DNA from: Ferrimonas sp. YFM
GTDB taxonomy: Bacteria > Pseudomonadota > Gammaproteobacteria > Enterobacterales > Shewanellaceae
NCBI RefSeq assembly: GCF_030296015.1
Contig: NZ_AP027368.1
Span: 1,240,001-1,304,000 of the forward strand
Direction of reading: 5' to 3'
DNA: 64,000 nt
Notes under the pieces: model-generated
What the model saw: only the letters and a program-made list of their open reading frames with translations
What the model was told of the DNA's origin: nothing
Databases searched by the model: none
Program-made: the position numbers and the translations under genes
Shown: piece after piece, positions 36,168-44,973 of the stretch
Numbering within the stretch: the stretch's first letter is position 1
Layout: each line of letters starts with the position of its first letter

Positions 36168-36604
36168 GGGAAGACATTGTGCGTGTGGGTCAGGGAGTGC
36201 TTTGTTGCTGGCGGTAATGGGGCCTACTGTACCGAGTTGAAAGACGCTGGATCCCGGCGTCCGCCGGGAAGACATTGTGCGTGTGGGTCAGGGAGCGCTT
36301 CGTCGCTGACGGTATTGGGGCCGATTGTACTGAGCTGAAAGACACTGGATCCCGGCGTGCGCCGGGAAGACGATTGTGCGTATGGGCCAGGGAGCGCTTT
36401 GTTGCTGGCGGTAATGGGGCCGACTGTACCGAGTTGAAAGACACTGGATCGCGCCTTCGCCAGGAAGACGATTGTGCGATGAATTAAGCAAAGAGCTTCG
36501 TAGCGGAAGGTGTATGTTGCTGCAGGTTCGCACGTCGATGATGCAAAGCACTGTGCTCTCCCCCAGCACAGTCACTCCGGCGCACGCCGGAGCCCAGCGT
36601 CTTT
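36168..36604 (+). repeat. Tandem 98-99 bp repeat array ending in an inverted-arm module
   Basis: Heads at 36240, 36338 and 36437 (periods 98 and 99), all of the GGATCCCGG type except the last, which has decayed to GGATCGCGCC. The final unit 36437-36604 is a 168-bp module ending in the inverted arm, sharing its interior with 30579-30746 and 34272-34440. Confidence 0.85.
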
Positions 36605-36777
36605 GGTCGCACAGTGCCCAGCAAGTCTTCGAATGATTTATCGGAAGCCTGGGGTTGGCTATTTCGAATTGTCTTGATTGAGGGTTGGGAGCCGAAACCT
36701 GGCCGTGCAGGTAAGCGCTCGCTTCTTTGTTGGGGCTGGTTGAGCCAATGACTCCGAGGCAGGGCTTGGCCATGGGC

Positions 36778-36810
36778 CAAAACAAAACGGGGCCGTCTGG
36801 GCCCCGTTGT
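36778..36810 (-). terminator. Terminator of the DUF2750 gene
   Basis: On the - strand an ACGGGGCCC / GGGCCCCGT-type stem is followed by TTTTGTTTTGG. Confidence 0.8.
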
Positions 36811-36814
36811 TGTG

Positions 36815-37186
36815 TTACTCGGCGGTGAGTTCGCCGGCCAGTTCTTCCGGGGACATCACTTCCCCTTCGCCGGCGCGGGTGGGCACCAGGGCCACGTCGA
36901 AGCCGTCCTGTGCCATGCCGGGTACCCACTTGGCCAGGAAGTCGTCCAGAGGAATGCCCATGGCGCGACAGCCCTGGTACTCCTCGGTGGCCCAGCTTTC
37001 CGCCAGGTCCTCGTCGTGCCACAGCAGCAGGCACTGCTCTTCACCGGTGTCCACCAGTACGCAGCCCTGATCATTGGCCAGGGTCCACACCACCTTCTTC
37101 TCCTGCACCTGGGCCACAAACTGGCCAAAGCGCTCTTTGCTGGTCAGGCGGTAGAAGTCGTTAATCTGTTCTTCGGTCAGGGACAT
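36815..37186 (-). CDS. DUF2750 family protein
   Basis: A 123-residue soluble acidic protein. The stretch ERFGQFVAQVQEKKVVWTL, then LLLWHDEDLAESWA and MGIPLDDFLAKWVPGMAQDG, matches the DUF2750 pattern of small cytosolic proteins with no known role. It stands alone with its own terminator, divergent from the nitronate monooxygenase gene. Confidence 0.8.
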   Translation of the reverse strand: MSLTEEQINDFYRLTSKERFGQFVAQVQEKKVVWTLANDQGCVLVDTGEEQCLLLWHDEDLAESWATEEYQGCRAMGIPLDDFLAKWVPGMAQDGFDVALVPTRAGEGEVMSPEELAGELTAE

Positions 37187-37340
37187 GGGCTGGGTCTCGA
37201 TAATGGAATAGGGCGCGGATTATAACAGTTGCCGGGTTCCATAACCAAAGAGAACCCTTCGATAAGCTTGAAGGTCTTCTAATTTGCCCGGTTAGCCGAG
37301 CTTGGTAACAATATGGGCGAGTGTTTTTGGAGAACGCACT

Positions 37341-38324
37341 ATGTCACTGCCAAGTCTGCTGCAGAAGACCCTGCAGCTTCCGGCCGTTGCCGCCCCAATG
37401 TTTCTGGCGTCCGGCCCGGATTTGGTGATCGAAACCTGTAAAAGTGGGGTTGTAGGCAGTTTCCCCGCCCTGAACCAGCGCACCAGCGAGGGTTTTGAGC
37501 AGTGGTTGATCACCATTAATGAAGCCCTGGTCAAGCATGGCTATGGGGCGGGAGCCAGGGTGGCTCCCTATGCGGTTAATTTGATTGTCCATCCGTCCAA
37601 CCCCAGGTTGGAGGCGGACCTGGAGCTGTGCATCAAGCACAAGGTGCCCATCATCATCACCTCCCTCGGGGCGGTGCCTGAGCTGGTGGAGCGGGTGCAT
37701 GAGTATGGCGGCCTGGTGTTCCACGATGTCACCACGGTACGGCACGCCCGTAAGGCGGCCGCAGCCGGGGTGGACGGGTTGATCCTGGTGGCCGCCGGTG
37801 CCGGTGGTCATGCGGGCACCATGAGTCCCTTTGCCCTGCTGGCGGAGGTGCGCCAGCTGTTCCAGGGCACCCTCTTGCTGGCGGGCAGCCTCTCCAGCGG
37901 ACGGGATATTGCCACCGCCCTGCAGATGGGCGCCGACCTGGCCTACATGGGCACCCGCTTTATCAATACCCAGGAGTCCACGGCCGACCCGGGCCATAAG
38001 AAGATGATCCAGTGCGCCAGCGCCGCGGACATCCTCTACACCCCGAACATCTCCGGGGTGGCGGCCAACTTCCTCAAGGAGAGTATCGCCAATGCCGGGC
38101 TGGACCCGGATGCCCTGGCGCCCAAGACCGACATCGATTTTGGTCAGGAGCTGACCCCGGGGGAGAAGCAGGGCGGGGCCTGGTCGAAGATCTGGTCTGC
38201 CGGTCAGGGAGTGGGTGCCATCAAGGACATTCCCACGGTGGCCAACCTGGTGCAGCAGCTGAAGGTGGAGTACAAGGAGGCGGTGTTGGACCACCATGAG
38301 ATGGCCAAGCTCTACCTGAAGTAG
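37341..38324 (+). CDS. Nitronate monooxygenase (2-nitropropane dioxygenase family)
   Basis: 327 residues from ATG 37341, with TTGGAG upstream. A GTG-initiated extension to 37302 is unlikely. The TIM-barrel FMN enzyme has AAPMFLASGPDLVIE, GARVAPYAVNLIVH, HDVTTVRHARKAAAAGVDGL, the phosphate-binding LVAAGAGGHAG with the catalytic His, and LAGSLSSGRDIATALQMGAD with GTRF. It oxidises alkyl nitronates such as propionate-3-nitronate. It is monocistronic. Confidence 0.92.
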   Translation: MSLPSLLQKTLQLPAVAAPMFLASGPDLVIETCKSGVVGSFPALNQRTSEGFEQWLITINEALVKHGYGAGARVAPYAVNLIVHPSNPRLEADLELCIKHKVPIIITSLGAVPELVERVHEYGGLVFHDVTTVRHARKAAAAGVDGLILVAAGAGGHAGTMSPFALLAEVRQLFQGTLLLAGSLSSGRDIATALQMGADLAYMGTRFINTQESTADPGHKKMIQCASAADILYTPNISGVAANFLKESIANAGLDPDALAPKTDIDFGQELTPGEKQGGAWSKIWSAGQGVGAIKDIPTVANLVQQLKVEYKEAVLDHHEMAKLYLK

Positions 38325-38368
38325 CGTTCAGCCGGCGAGTGTTGGCGCTTGCTGAAATGGCGAATAGA

Positions 38369-38392
38369 AAAGGGCTCCCTCGGGAGCCCTTG
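38369..38392. terminator. Bidirectional terminator between convergent genes
   Basis: A perfect AGGGCTCCC/GGGAGCCCT stem (38371-38390) with a 2-base loop, A-rich before and TTGTTG after. Confidence 0.75.
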
Positions 38393-38396
38393 TTGA

Positions 38397-39836
38397 TCAT
38401 GGCGTGTCGGTGGAGGGGGTGGCTTCGATGGCGGGCCACAGCTTTTTGCGGGTACGCCACAGCAGCCAGAAGGCGCTGGCGGCCATCCCCAGGTTCAGCG
38501 CCAGGGCGGCGCCGTTCTGAGTCCAGCCCGGGTGTTTAAGGCCGTAGCTGAGCAGCAGGGCCAGAATCCCCAGGGCCAGCAGTCGTTGCAGGCGTCTGTG
38601 AGGCACTCTCTGCTGCACCGAGGCCCACAGCAGGGTCAGCCCCAGGGTGAACAGCAGCACCCCCAGTGGCGGAGTGCCCAGGCCATGCTCCATGGCCGCG
38701 GCCACCACCAGGGCCAGGGGCGTCCCCCACACCCAACCGGCCCACAGGCTCTGCAGGCGCACACTGCGGGGCGTCTTTCTCAGCCACAGGTTGATGCCGG
38801 AGACACAGACCACGGTCAGCGACAGTCCCATCACCAGGTAGAGCAGCTTGATGGGCAGGCCGCCGAAATGGCCAAAGTGGAGCCGGTAGACCGAGTAGAT
38901 CAGCTGGCGGCCCCAGGGGCCGTCAGACATCCCCTGTTTGCCCAGGTAGTTGCCAGAGGTGTCGAAGAAGTAGTTCTCCGAGTAGATCAGCCGTCCCGGC
39001 AGGCTGGCGGCCACCTCGATGTACTGGCTGCGCTGGTTAGGATCTTGCCAGATCAGGTAGATGGGGCTGGCTTGCGGCGCTTCGGTGGCCAAGGTGTTCA
39101 GGATGCGGTCCAGGTTGACCGGGGCGGGCTCCTGGTCCAGTACCGGGTCGGAACCATACACCTGGTCGATAAGCGCCTGCTGGTTACCCTGGTATTTCAG
39201 CGGTACCGCCAGGGCCAGCAGCAGCAGTACTACGCCGAAGAAGGCGCCGGTCAGGGCGATCATCAGGTGGAAGGGCAGGCCCCAGACCGACAGCCGGTTG
39301 TGCAGGTCGACCTGCCCCTGGGGGCCGCGGCTGCCAAAGCGGGCCCGAAAGGCGTCCTTGAACAGGCGGCGATAGCTCAGCAGCCCTGAGAGGGTCAGGC
39401 CCAGCATCAGCACCCCGAGGATCCCCACCAGGGTAATCCCCAGTTGGCCGGGTACCAGCAGATGGGTGTGCAGCTCTGCCAGGGTGTGAACCGCGCCTTC
39501 ATTGACGTCGGGGCCCCGGGCACCGTTTGGTTCCAGCCAGTATTCGGTGTCTCCGGCGGTGAGGTGGCCCCTGGGCTGCTCCTCTCGGGGAAACACCAGC
39601 CATACCCGTTCGGGCACCTCTTCGGTGGCCTCCATGAAGTCATCCAGGGCCCGTTGGCCTGAGGCCGCAGGCAACTGTGAGTACTCACTCACTTCGGGTT
39701 GTTGCCAGCGCTCCCACTCCGCCTGAGTCACCAGCAGGGTGCCGGAGAGGCAGAGGATGTAGAGCAGCGCCGCGATCAGCAGGCCGACTCGGGTGTGGGA
39801 CAGGGCCAGTTGTTTTTGAAAGTCTCGGACACTCAT
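38397..39836 (-). CDS. PepSY-associated transmembrane protein of an iron uptake operon
   Basis: 479 residues from ATG 39836, which overlaps the upstream stop as TAATG. It has an N-terminal helix (VGLLIAALLYILCLSGTLLV), a periplasmic PepSY-like region, then LHTHLLVPGQLGITLVGILGVLMLGLTLSG split into helix 2 and further helices, with VYRLHFGHFGG and GINLWLRK marks of the PepSY_TM family. Such proteins accompany siderophore receptors and may reduce or release iron at the inner membrane. It is the last gene of the Fur-controlled operon. Confidence 0.88.
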   Translation of the reverse strand: MSVRDFQKQLALSHTRVGLLIAALLYILCLSGTLLVTQAEWERWQQPEVSEYSQLPAASGQRALDDFMEATEEVPERVWLVFPREEQPRGHLTAGDTEYWLEPNGARGPDVNEGAVHTLAELHTHLLVPGQLGITLVGILGVLMLGLTLSGLLSYRRLFKDAFRARFGSRGPQGQVDLHNRLSVWGLPFHLMIALTGAFFGVVLLLLALAVPLKYQGNQQALIDQVYGSDPVLDQEPAPVNLDRILNTLATEAPQASPIYLIWQDPNQRSQYIEVAASLPGRLIYSENYFFDTSGNYLGKQGMSDGPWGRQLIYSVYRLHFGHFGGLPIKLLYLVMGLSLTVVCVSGINLWLRKTPRSVRLQSLWAGWVWGTPLALVVAAAMEHGLGTPPLGVLLFTLGLTLLWASVQQRVPHRRLQRLLALGILALLLSYGLKHPGWTQNGAALALNLGMAASAFWLLWRTRKKLWPAIEATPSTDTP

Positions 39837-40402
39837 TACATGACTCCCCAATAGAGGCCCAGGCTCACCAGCGCCAGGGCACCGAGTGACAGGGATTTCT
39901 TCAGGTGGCTGTCTCCCATGGTGACCCAGACGGTCACCACAGCCCAGAGCAGGGGAAACAGCAGTGAGGCCACCACCATGCGATTGACCTGGTCCATGGG
40001 CATCAGGCTGCACAGGGCCAGGGTGATCAGCGCCGCGGCGGGTGCCCCCAGCAGGATGGCGTTGGCACTGGCGGCGGCCAGACGTTTTTTCGAGGCGCCA
40101 ACCGGTTGGGGCGGGCGAGGCTGTGGGACCTTGGCAGAGAGCTTCTGTCTGCCCAGCATTGCCAGGCTCCAGGTGCACAGAGACAGGGTGGTGAGCTGAT
40201 AGATGACGCCAAACTCCGGACCGGCGTGCATGACCCAAAGCGGGGTGGCCAGGGCAATGGCGCCCCAACCACCCCACAACAGTGCGCTGTGTTTGCTGAT
40301 CTGGCACCAGTGGCGCCAGATCAGCAAGCTGCCCAGGATCATCAGCCCAAGGGCCGGCAGTGCCGGCCCGGGCAGGGGCATCATCAAGGGGTTAGAAGAC
40401 AT
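39836..40402 (-). CDS. Small polytopic membrane protein of the siderophore operon (DUF3325/DUF3649-like)
   Basis: About 188 residues from ATG 40402, which overlaps the receptor stop by 11 bp. Three helices lie in the first 100 residues, then a basic linker, then three more. The C-terminal half (ASANAILLGAPAAALITLALCS) resembles the DUF3649 iron-uptake protein and the N-terminal half resembles DUF3325, so it may be a fusion of two genes usually separate. That domain assignment is by eye and tentative. Placement between receptor and PepSY protein supports an iron uptake role. Confidence 0.65.
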   Translation of the reverse strand: MSSNPLMMPLPGPALPALGLMILGSLLIWRHWCQISKHSALLWGGWGAIALATPLWVMHAGPEFGVIYQLTTLSLCTWSLAMLGRQKLSAKVPQPRPPQPVGASKKRLAAASANAILLGAPAAALITLALCSLMPMDQVNRMVVASLLFPLLWAVVTVWVTMGDSHLKKSLSLGALALVSLGLYWGVM

Positions 40403-42524
40403 ACTTGATGCGACCGTTGATGGTGCGCTCATCTCCGGGGAAGCAGTCGCCACGGTAGAGACAGGTGGCGTAGTACTCCTTGTCGGTGAGGTTGCGCACG
40501 TTGAGGGTGAAATCCCACTGCTCCAACTCATAACCGACCATCAGGTCCATCAGGGTGTAGGAGGGGGTCTTGTACAGATCGGCGCCGTCGTAGCTGCTGC
40601 CCATGTAGCGCACACCAAGGCCGGACTTGAAGCCGTCCAGGGCCGCCGGGCGATAGCCAACCCAGGTGGAGGCCTGGTACTCGGGCACACTGGCCAGGCG
40701 GAAGCCGTTGGGATCTTCGGTGTCCAGCTTGCTGGCATTCAGCTCGACGGTGAACTCACCCAGCTCCACGAAGCTTTCCAGCTCCAGCCCGGTGATCTTG
40801 GCCACCCCTTTCTGCTGCTGGTACTCGCCAATCTGAGACAGAGGGTCGGACAGGTTGCTCTGTTCGATGTCGAACCAGGCCAGGGTTACCAGGGCTGGGA
40901 AGTTGTTGGGCTGATACTTCAGGCCCACTTCAAGCTGTTCGCCCTCCTGGGGTTTGAGCGGATTGCCCCGACCGTCGTCACCAATCACAGGGTCGAAGGA
41001 CTCGGCGTAGCTGACGTAGGGGGCAAAGCCGTTATCGAAGTTGTAGATCAGGCCGGCACTGAAGCTGTAGGCGTCGTCGCTTTGCTTGGCGTTGGTCGCC
41101 TCGGTTTCGGTGTCGTCGTAGCGCAGCCCCAGGGTCAGGCTCCAGTTTTCCAGGGAGATCTGGTCGCTGATGTAGATCCCCAGATCGGTGCTGTTGGTGC
41201 TGGGCTGGTACTGATATTTGCTCATCAGCAGCTCCATGGGAGGCAGGTTGCTGCCGTACACCGGATTGAAGGGGTTCTGCCAGTAGGTGTCACCATACTG
41301 TTGGAATTCCGTGCCTGGGGCACCCAGGCCTCGAATTCGGGAAAAGTCGTTATCTGTTGTGACGTCCTGGTACTGGATGCCCATCAGCAGTTCATGTTCC
41401 AGGGCGCCGGTCTCGAAGCTGCCGAACAGGCGGATATCACCGGCGGTCTGGCGGGAGCTGGCGTCACTGATGTAGAAGGTGCGCGGGGTCAGGCCATCTT
41501 TGTAGAGGCTGCCATCGGGCAGGGTAATGAACCGGTCTGCGCCCATCACCAGTGGGTTGCTGGTGGGCAGGAAGGTGGTCCAGGCCTGGTTGTAATCGGC
41601 CTCGGCGTCGGTGTAGCGGCCGGTGAAGCCCAGACGCCAGTAGTCGTTCAGATCCAGGCTGGCCAGGATGGTGGTGGACAGGGTTTCGGCGTCGTAGTTG
41701 TTGAAGTCCGGATCGCCCACATTGGTGCTGGCGTCGATCTTCTTGCCGTTGGGGGAGGGCAGCAGGGTGCCAACCATGGGCAGAAACTGAGCGGCAGGAT
41801 CGCTGTCGGTCTTGGTGTAGTTCACCAGCAGGGTGATCTCGCTGGCGTCGGTGGGGCGCCAGGTGAGGGAGGGGGCGAACACCTTGGTGTTGTCCTCCAC
41901 ATGGTCAATCTGGGAGTCGGAGTCACGCCACAGGCCCACTACCCGGTAGAGCAGGTCGGCGTCGTCGGTGATGGCGCCGGTGGAGTCGAAGGCAAACTGT
42001 TTGCGGTCGTGGGTGCCGTACTCAAACACCACCTCGTGACTGGCCACATCCTTGGGCAGCTTGCTGACCACGTTCACCAGACCGCCTGGAGAGCCTTTAC
42101 CATAGAGTACCGAGGCCGGGCCCTTGAGGATCTCCACCTGCTCCAGGGTGTAGACCTCGGCGCGGGTGTTGTTGTAGTTGCCAAACAGCGACTGCAGGCT
42201 GTCCTGGTACTGGGGCACATCCAGGCCGCGGACCTTAATCCAGTCACCCCGGGTGGCGAACCCGTAGGTCTGACCGGTCACACCGGCGCTGTAGTTAAAG
42301 GAGTGGTCCAGGGAGAGCACCCCTTTGTCCAGCAGCTGTTGCTGGGTTTCGATGGTGATGGAGCGGGCGGTTTCGATGATGGGGGTATCGGTCTTGGTGG
42401 CCGAGTAGCGGTTCAGCTGACCCACCACCTCAATGCGCTCAATGTCCTGCATCTCATCGGCCATTGCGGCGACTGGGGCGGTCAGCAACACACCGCAGGC
42501 AGCCCAGCGATAGGAAGGTTTCAC
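40392..42524 (-). CDS. TonB-dependent siderophore receptor (FhuE/FpvA-like)
   Basis: About 710 residues. The GTG at 42524 has AAGGAG six bases upstream and is preferred over the TTG at 42530. A signal peptide of about 22 residues ends at VAAMA. The plug domain has IEVVGQ, VRGLDVPQYQDSL, VEILKGPASVLYGKGSPGGLVNVVSK, and the barrel ends in INGRIKYVF. This is the ferric-hydroxamate-type receptor pattern. A near-perfect Fur box lies 35 bp upstream, so expression is iron-repressed. It heads a three-gene overlapping operon. Confidence 0.93.
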   Translation of the reverse strand: MKPSYRWAACGVLLTAPVAAMADEMQDIERIEVVGQLNRYSATKTDTPIIETARSITIETQQQLLDKGVLSLDHSFNYSAGVTGQTYGFATRGDWIKVRGLDVPQYQDSLQSLFGNYNNTRAEVYTLEQVEILKGPASVLYGKGSPGGLVNVVSKLPKDVASHEVVFEYGTHDRKQFAFDSTGAITDDADLLYRVVGLWRDSDSQIDHVEDNTKVFAPSLTWRPTDASEITLLVNYTKTDSDPAAQFLPMVGTLLPSPNGKKIDASTNVGDPDFNNYDAETLSTTILASLDLNDYWRLGFTGRYTDAEADYNQAWTTFLPTSNPLVMGADRFITLPDGSLYKDGLTPRTFYISDASSRQTAGDIRLFGSFETGALEHELLMGIQYQDVTTDNDFSRIRGLGAPGTEFQQYGDTYWQNPFNPVYGSNLPPMELLMSKYQYQPSTNSTDLGIYISDQISLENWSLTLGLRYDDTETEATNAKQSDDAYSFSAGLIYNFDNGFAPYVSYAESFDPVIGDDGRGNPLKPQEGEQLEVGLKYQPNNFPALVTLAWFDIEQSNLSDPLSQIGEYQQQKGVAKITGLELESFVELGEFTVELNASKLDTEDPNGFRLASVPEYQASTWVGYRPAALDGFKSGLGVRYMGSSYDGADLYKTPSYTLMDLMVGYELEQWDFTLNVRNLTDKEYYATCLYRGDCFPGDERTINGRIKYVF

Positions 42525-42558
42525 AATCAACTCCTTGTAGAAATATTGTAATAATGCT

Positions 42559-42583
42559 GATAATGAGAGGTATTCTCATTATC
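42559..42583 (-). promoter_or_regulatory. Fur box of the siderophore receptor operon
   Basis: A perfect 10-bp inverted repeat GATAATGAGA/TCTCATTATC around five central bases, very close to the GATAATGATAATCATTATC consensus and just upstream of the receptor start. Confidence 0.9.
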
Positions 42584-42589
42584 ACAGAG

Positions 42590-42861
42590 TCATATGTCAA
42601 TGGATTTCTGAGTTGGATTCGCAAGGGGGTATGAGTTTTGAGGGGTGACGCAAAATTGAGCGCATCGGAGGCCAGCGAAAGGACAAGGAGGCTGTTTTTA
42701 CGATGTGATCTAATTTGGGGTTTTCGTGATTTTTGGCCTGGTTATCTCGGCGAGTTGTCGACTTTTTGCTTCACTTTTGATCGCGGGCAAGCGAGAAAAG
42801 GTAGTGACCGCTTGGGTTCTGGGGCCCTAGTTTTCCGGCGAGAATAAGCCTTGGCAAGGTG
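42590..42861 (+). other. Gap with no supported gene
   Basis: About 270 bp. A 69-codon frame is open (42638-42847) but has no family features or clear ribosome-binding site. No repeat arm is present. Confidence 0.35.
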
Positions 42862-43224
42862 TCAGGCAGACTGATTGCTGGGGCTTAACTGATGGCACTG
42901 GGCCAGCAGTTGTTCCACCTGATTGCGCAGAGTTTTCACTTCCTGCAACCAGTTGTGGGTGGTGGCCAGGGGCAGCAGGTTGTGTTCATGGGCCTGTTCA
43001 ATGTGTACTTGAAGCTCTCCCAAGGCGCCATTGGCGGCGTTGAGACTGGACTCGCACAGAGGTTTGGTTTCGTAGCAGTTGGCCAGGTGACTGGAAACGG
43101 CGATCACCGATTTGGACAGCCGCTGCCCCAGATCGGTGTGGAGCTGATTGACCAGGTCGTTGTGCAGGCTGATCACCAGCTGGCAGCTGCGCTCCCATAC
43201 CCCTAACAGTTGCAGTCGTTGCAT
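42862..43224 (-). CDS. Four-helix bundle protein
   Basis: A 120-residue, mostly helical, soluble protein. The opening WERSCQLVISLHNDLVNQLHTDLGQRLSKSVIAVSSHLANCYE (helices 1 and 2) and then SLNAANGALGELQVHIEQAHEHNLL match the layout of the four-helix bundle (S23-related) family, which is short, often sits beside rRNA or repeats, and has no settled function. The call is by pattern only. It is monocistronic. Confidence 0.6.
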   Translation of the reverse strand: MQRLQLLGVWERSCQLVISLHNDLVNQLHTDLGQRLSKSVIAVSSHLANCYETKPLCESSLNAANGALGELQVHIEQAHEHNLLPLATTHNWLQEVKTLRNQVEQLLAQCHQLSPSNQSA

Positions 43225-43369
43225 TGTTTTTCCCCATTTCCTGCGCCTTCAGAGATCAGTGTAGACAAGGAACCGGTCGCACCGGGGAAACTTAGGGCAC
43301 ATGCAAGTCAGGCTGAATCTTGTGACTGAAAGCGCTTATGGGTGGCCTTTGCTGGTGAGTGACCGTTCA

Positions 43370-43604
43370 CAGACACTGGATCCCGGCGTGCGCCGGGAAG
43401 ACGATTGTGCGTGTGGGTTGGGGATCGCGTTGTCGCCGGCGGCAGTGGGTGCTGAGAGGTTGTTGATTCGGGTGGGGCTCGGTTCGGTGAGCAGAAAAGT
43501 TCCTAGGTGGCCCGGGCTTTGAATCTGGCAGATTCGCACATAGCCAAAACAATCCAGCGGCGCTCCCCTAGCACAGTCACTCCGGCGAACGCCGGAGCCC
43601 AGTG
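43370..43604 (+). repeat. 235-bp inverted-arm repeat module, cut at its right end by element A
   Basis: The forward arm CAGACACTGGATCCCGG at 43370 and the inverted arm (CACTCCGGCGAACGCCGGAG, CCCAG) at 43577-43604 enclose a GC-rich interior shared with the modules at 45108, 45345 and 50805. The final GTCTTTG of the arm is found after the IS, at 44974. Confidence 0.8.
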
Positions 43605-43687
43605 ATGTGATGGACGCCCCCCTACGATACGGCGTCAAATGCGCCAGAATTAAGTTGCGACACATAATTCAGAGAGGAGCGTCCATC

Positions 43688-44725
43688 ATGTCTATTAAAG
43701 CCATTGGAATTGATTTAGCCAAGAGTGTTTTTCAGGTTTGCGTTCTGCTGGAGGATGGCTCCATCCTTTGGAACCGCAAGGTCAAAAGAGAAAAGCTGCT
43801 GCACACACTCCTTGAATTCCCAACGGATACACTGGTGGCCATGGAGTCTTGTGCTCGTTCTCACTATTGGGGAAGGCGGCTCCAGCAAGCCGGTTACCAG
43901 GTGAAGCTCATCCCCGCACAACATGTAAAACCCATGGTGTCTGCGCAAAAGAACGATGCCAATGATGCGCTGGCCATTTGCGAAGCGGCTTTCCGCCCTA
44001 AGTTGCATCCAGTTCCCATAAAGACCATTGAGCAGCAAGACATTAAGGCTCTGCGCTGCGTCCGGCAGAGAATGGTCGACTACAGAACGGCACTGGCCTG
44101 TCAGATACGTGGCTTGGCAGGAGAATATGGCGTTAACTTCAGTACCGGGATAAAGCTGTTGAGAAATCAGTTACCCGAATCCGTTGAAGATGGCGATAAC
44201 GGGTTGAGCTTTGTCATGCGGGGGCTGTTGCTGCGGATGGAGCGGGAGCTCAAGGCTCTGGATGAGGAGATCAAAGCCATAGAGCAGGAGATTCATCAGC
44301 TGTGCAAACAGCAACCCCGCTATCAACTTTTGCAGAGCATTCCGGGGTTCGGTCCCATTGTCGCGGCAGCTTTCGTCAGTGAAGTGGGTGACGGCCGACA
44401 GTTTTCCAACGGTCGTCAACTGGCGGCTTGGTGTGGCTTGGTTCCAAAGCAGCACAGCACCGGAGGCAAAACCCGGCTGGGCAGCATTACCAAGGCAGGA
44501 AACAAGCAACTGCGGGTGCTGTTAATTCACGGGGCAAGAGCGGTCTTCGCTCATGTGGCCAAACGAAATGACAGGCTGGGAAGATGGCTGAGCAATCTGA
44601 TAGTGCGCCGGGGCAAGCGCAAGGCAATCGTGGCCCTGGCCAATAAACTGGCCCGGATTGCCTGGAGCATGACGGTCAGCGGCAGCCAGTTCGAGTTGAA
44701 TCACGCTTTCACAGCTTCCAAATAA
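43688..44725 (+). CDS. IS110-family transposase, element A copy 2
   Basis: 345 residues, identical to the protein encoded at 27195-28232, with intact DEDD and serine motifs. ATG 43688 follows GAGAGGAG. Confidence 0.95.
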   Translation: MSIKAIGIDLAKSVFQVCVLLEDGSILWNRKVKREKLLHTLLEFPTDTLVAMESCARSHYWGRRLQQAGYQVKLIPAQHVKPMVSAQKNDANDALAICEAAFRPKLHPVPIKTIEQQDIKALRCVRQRMVDYRTALACQIRGLAGEYGVNFSTGIKLLRNQLPESVEDGDNGLSFVMRGLLLRMERELKALDEEIKAIEQEIHQLCKQQPRYQLLQSIPGFGPIVAAAFVSEVGDGRQFSNGRQLAAWCGLVPKQHSTGGKTRLGSITKAGNKQLRVLLIHGARAVFAHVAKRNDRLGRWLSNLIVRRGKRKAIVALANKLARIAWSMTVSGSQFELNHAFTASK

Positions 44726-44973
44726 CCACTTCCTCCACTTTAAGAGGGGAATAGAGGGTACCAAGCAACCTGAGTTTGCATAACTTGATGAAAAACGGTT
44801 ATCCGGCCTGGCAAGAGCCTGACATAAGACCGACAGAGAATGTCGTTCCAGCGTGAAGGTGGTCAGGTTCGGACCACATTGTGGCGCTACCTCTCGAAGG
44901 TAATACAGACGCCGGATATACGTCCGCAAACCGATCTCATCAATGTCTTGCAACTGCAGGGGCGTCCATATAC
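44726..44973 (+). ncRNA. Predicted seekRNA/bridge RNA of element A, copy 2
   Basis: 248-bp non-coding tail. CCAGCGT (44848-44854) matches the target left of the insertion. AAGAC (44826-44830) is complementary to the right half GTCTT. ATATACG (44916-44922) matches the right end of the element. CATCA (44938-44942) is complementary to TGATG at the left junction. The order is the same as in element B. Confidence 0.55.

Larger units (their letters stand above)
43605..44973 (+). mobile_element. IS1111-group (IS110 family) element A, copy 2
   Basis: 1369 bp, the inverted twin of 26947-28315. It is inserted between CCCAGTG and GTCTTTG of a repeat arm. Subterminal inverted repeats TGGACGCCCC/GGGGCGTCCA are at 43611-43620 and 44959-44968. 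Confidence 0.9.

Noticed and set aside
40203-42551. 782-codon open frame on the + strand
   Set aside because: It is the antisense of the TonB receptor gene. Composition is Gly/Val/His/Gln-rich with no family motifs, an effect of high-GC codon use on the other strand.
42638-42847. 69-codon frame upstream of the four-helix bundle gene
   Set aside because: Unusual residue mix, no homology I can recognise and no clear start signal.
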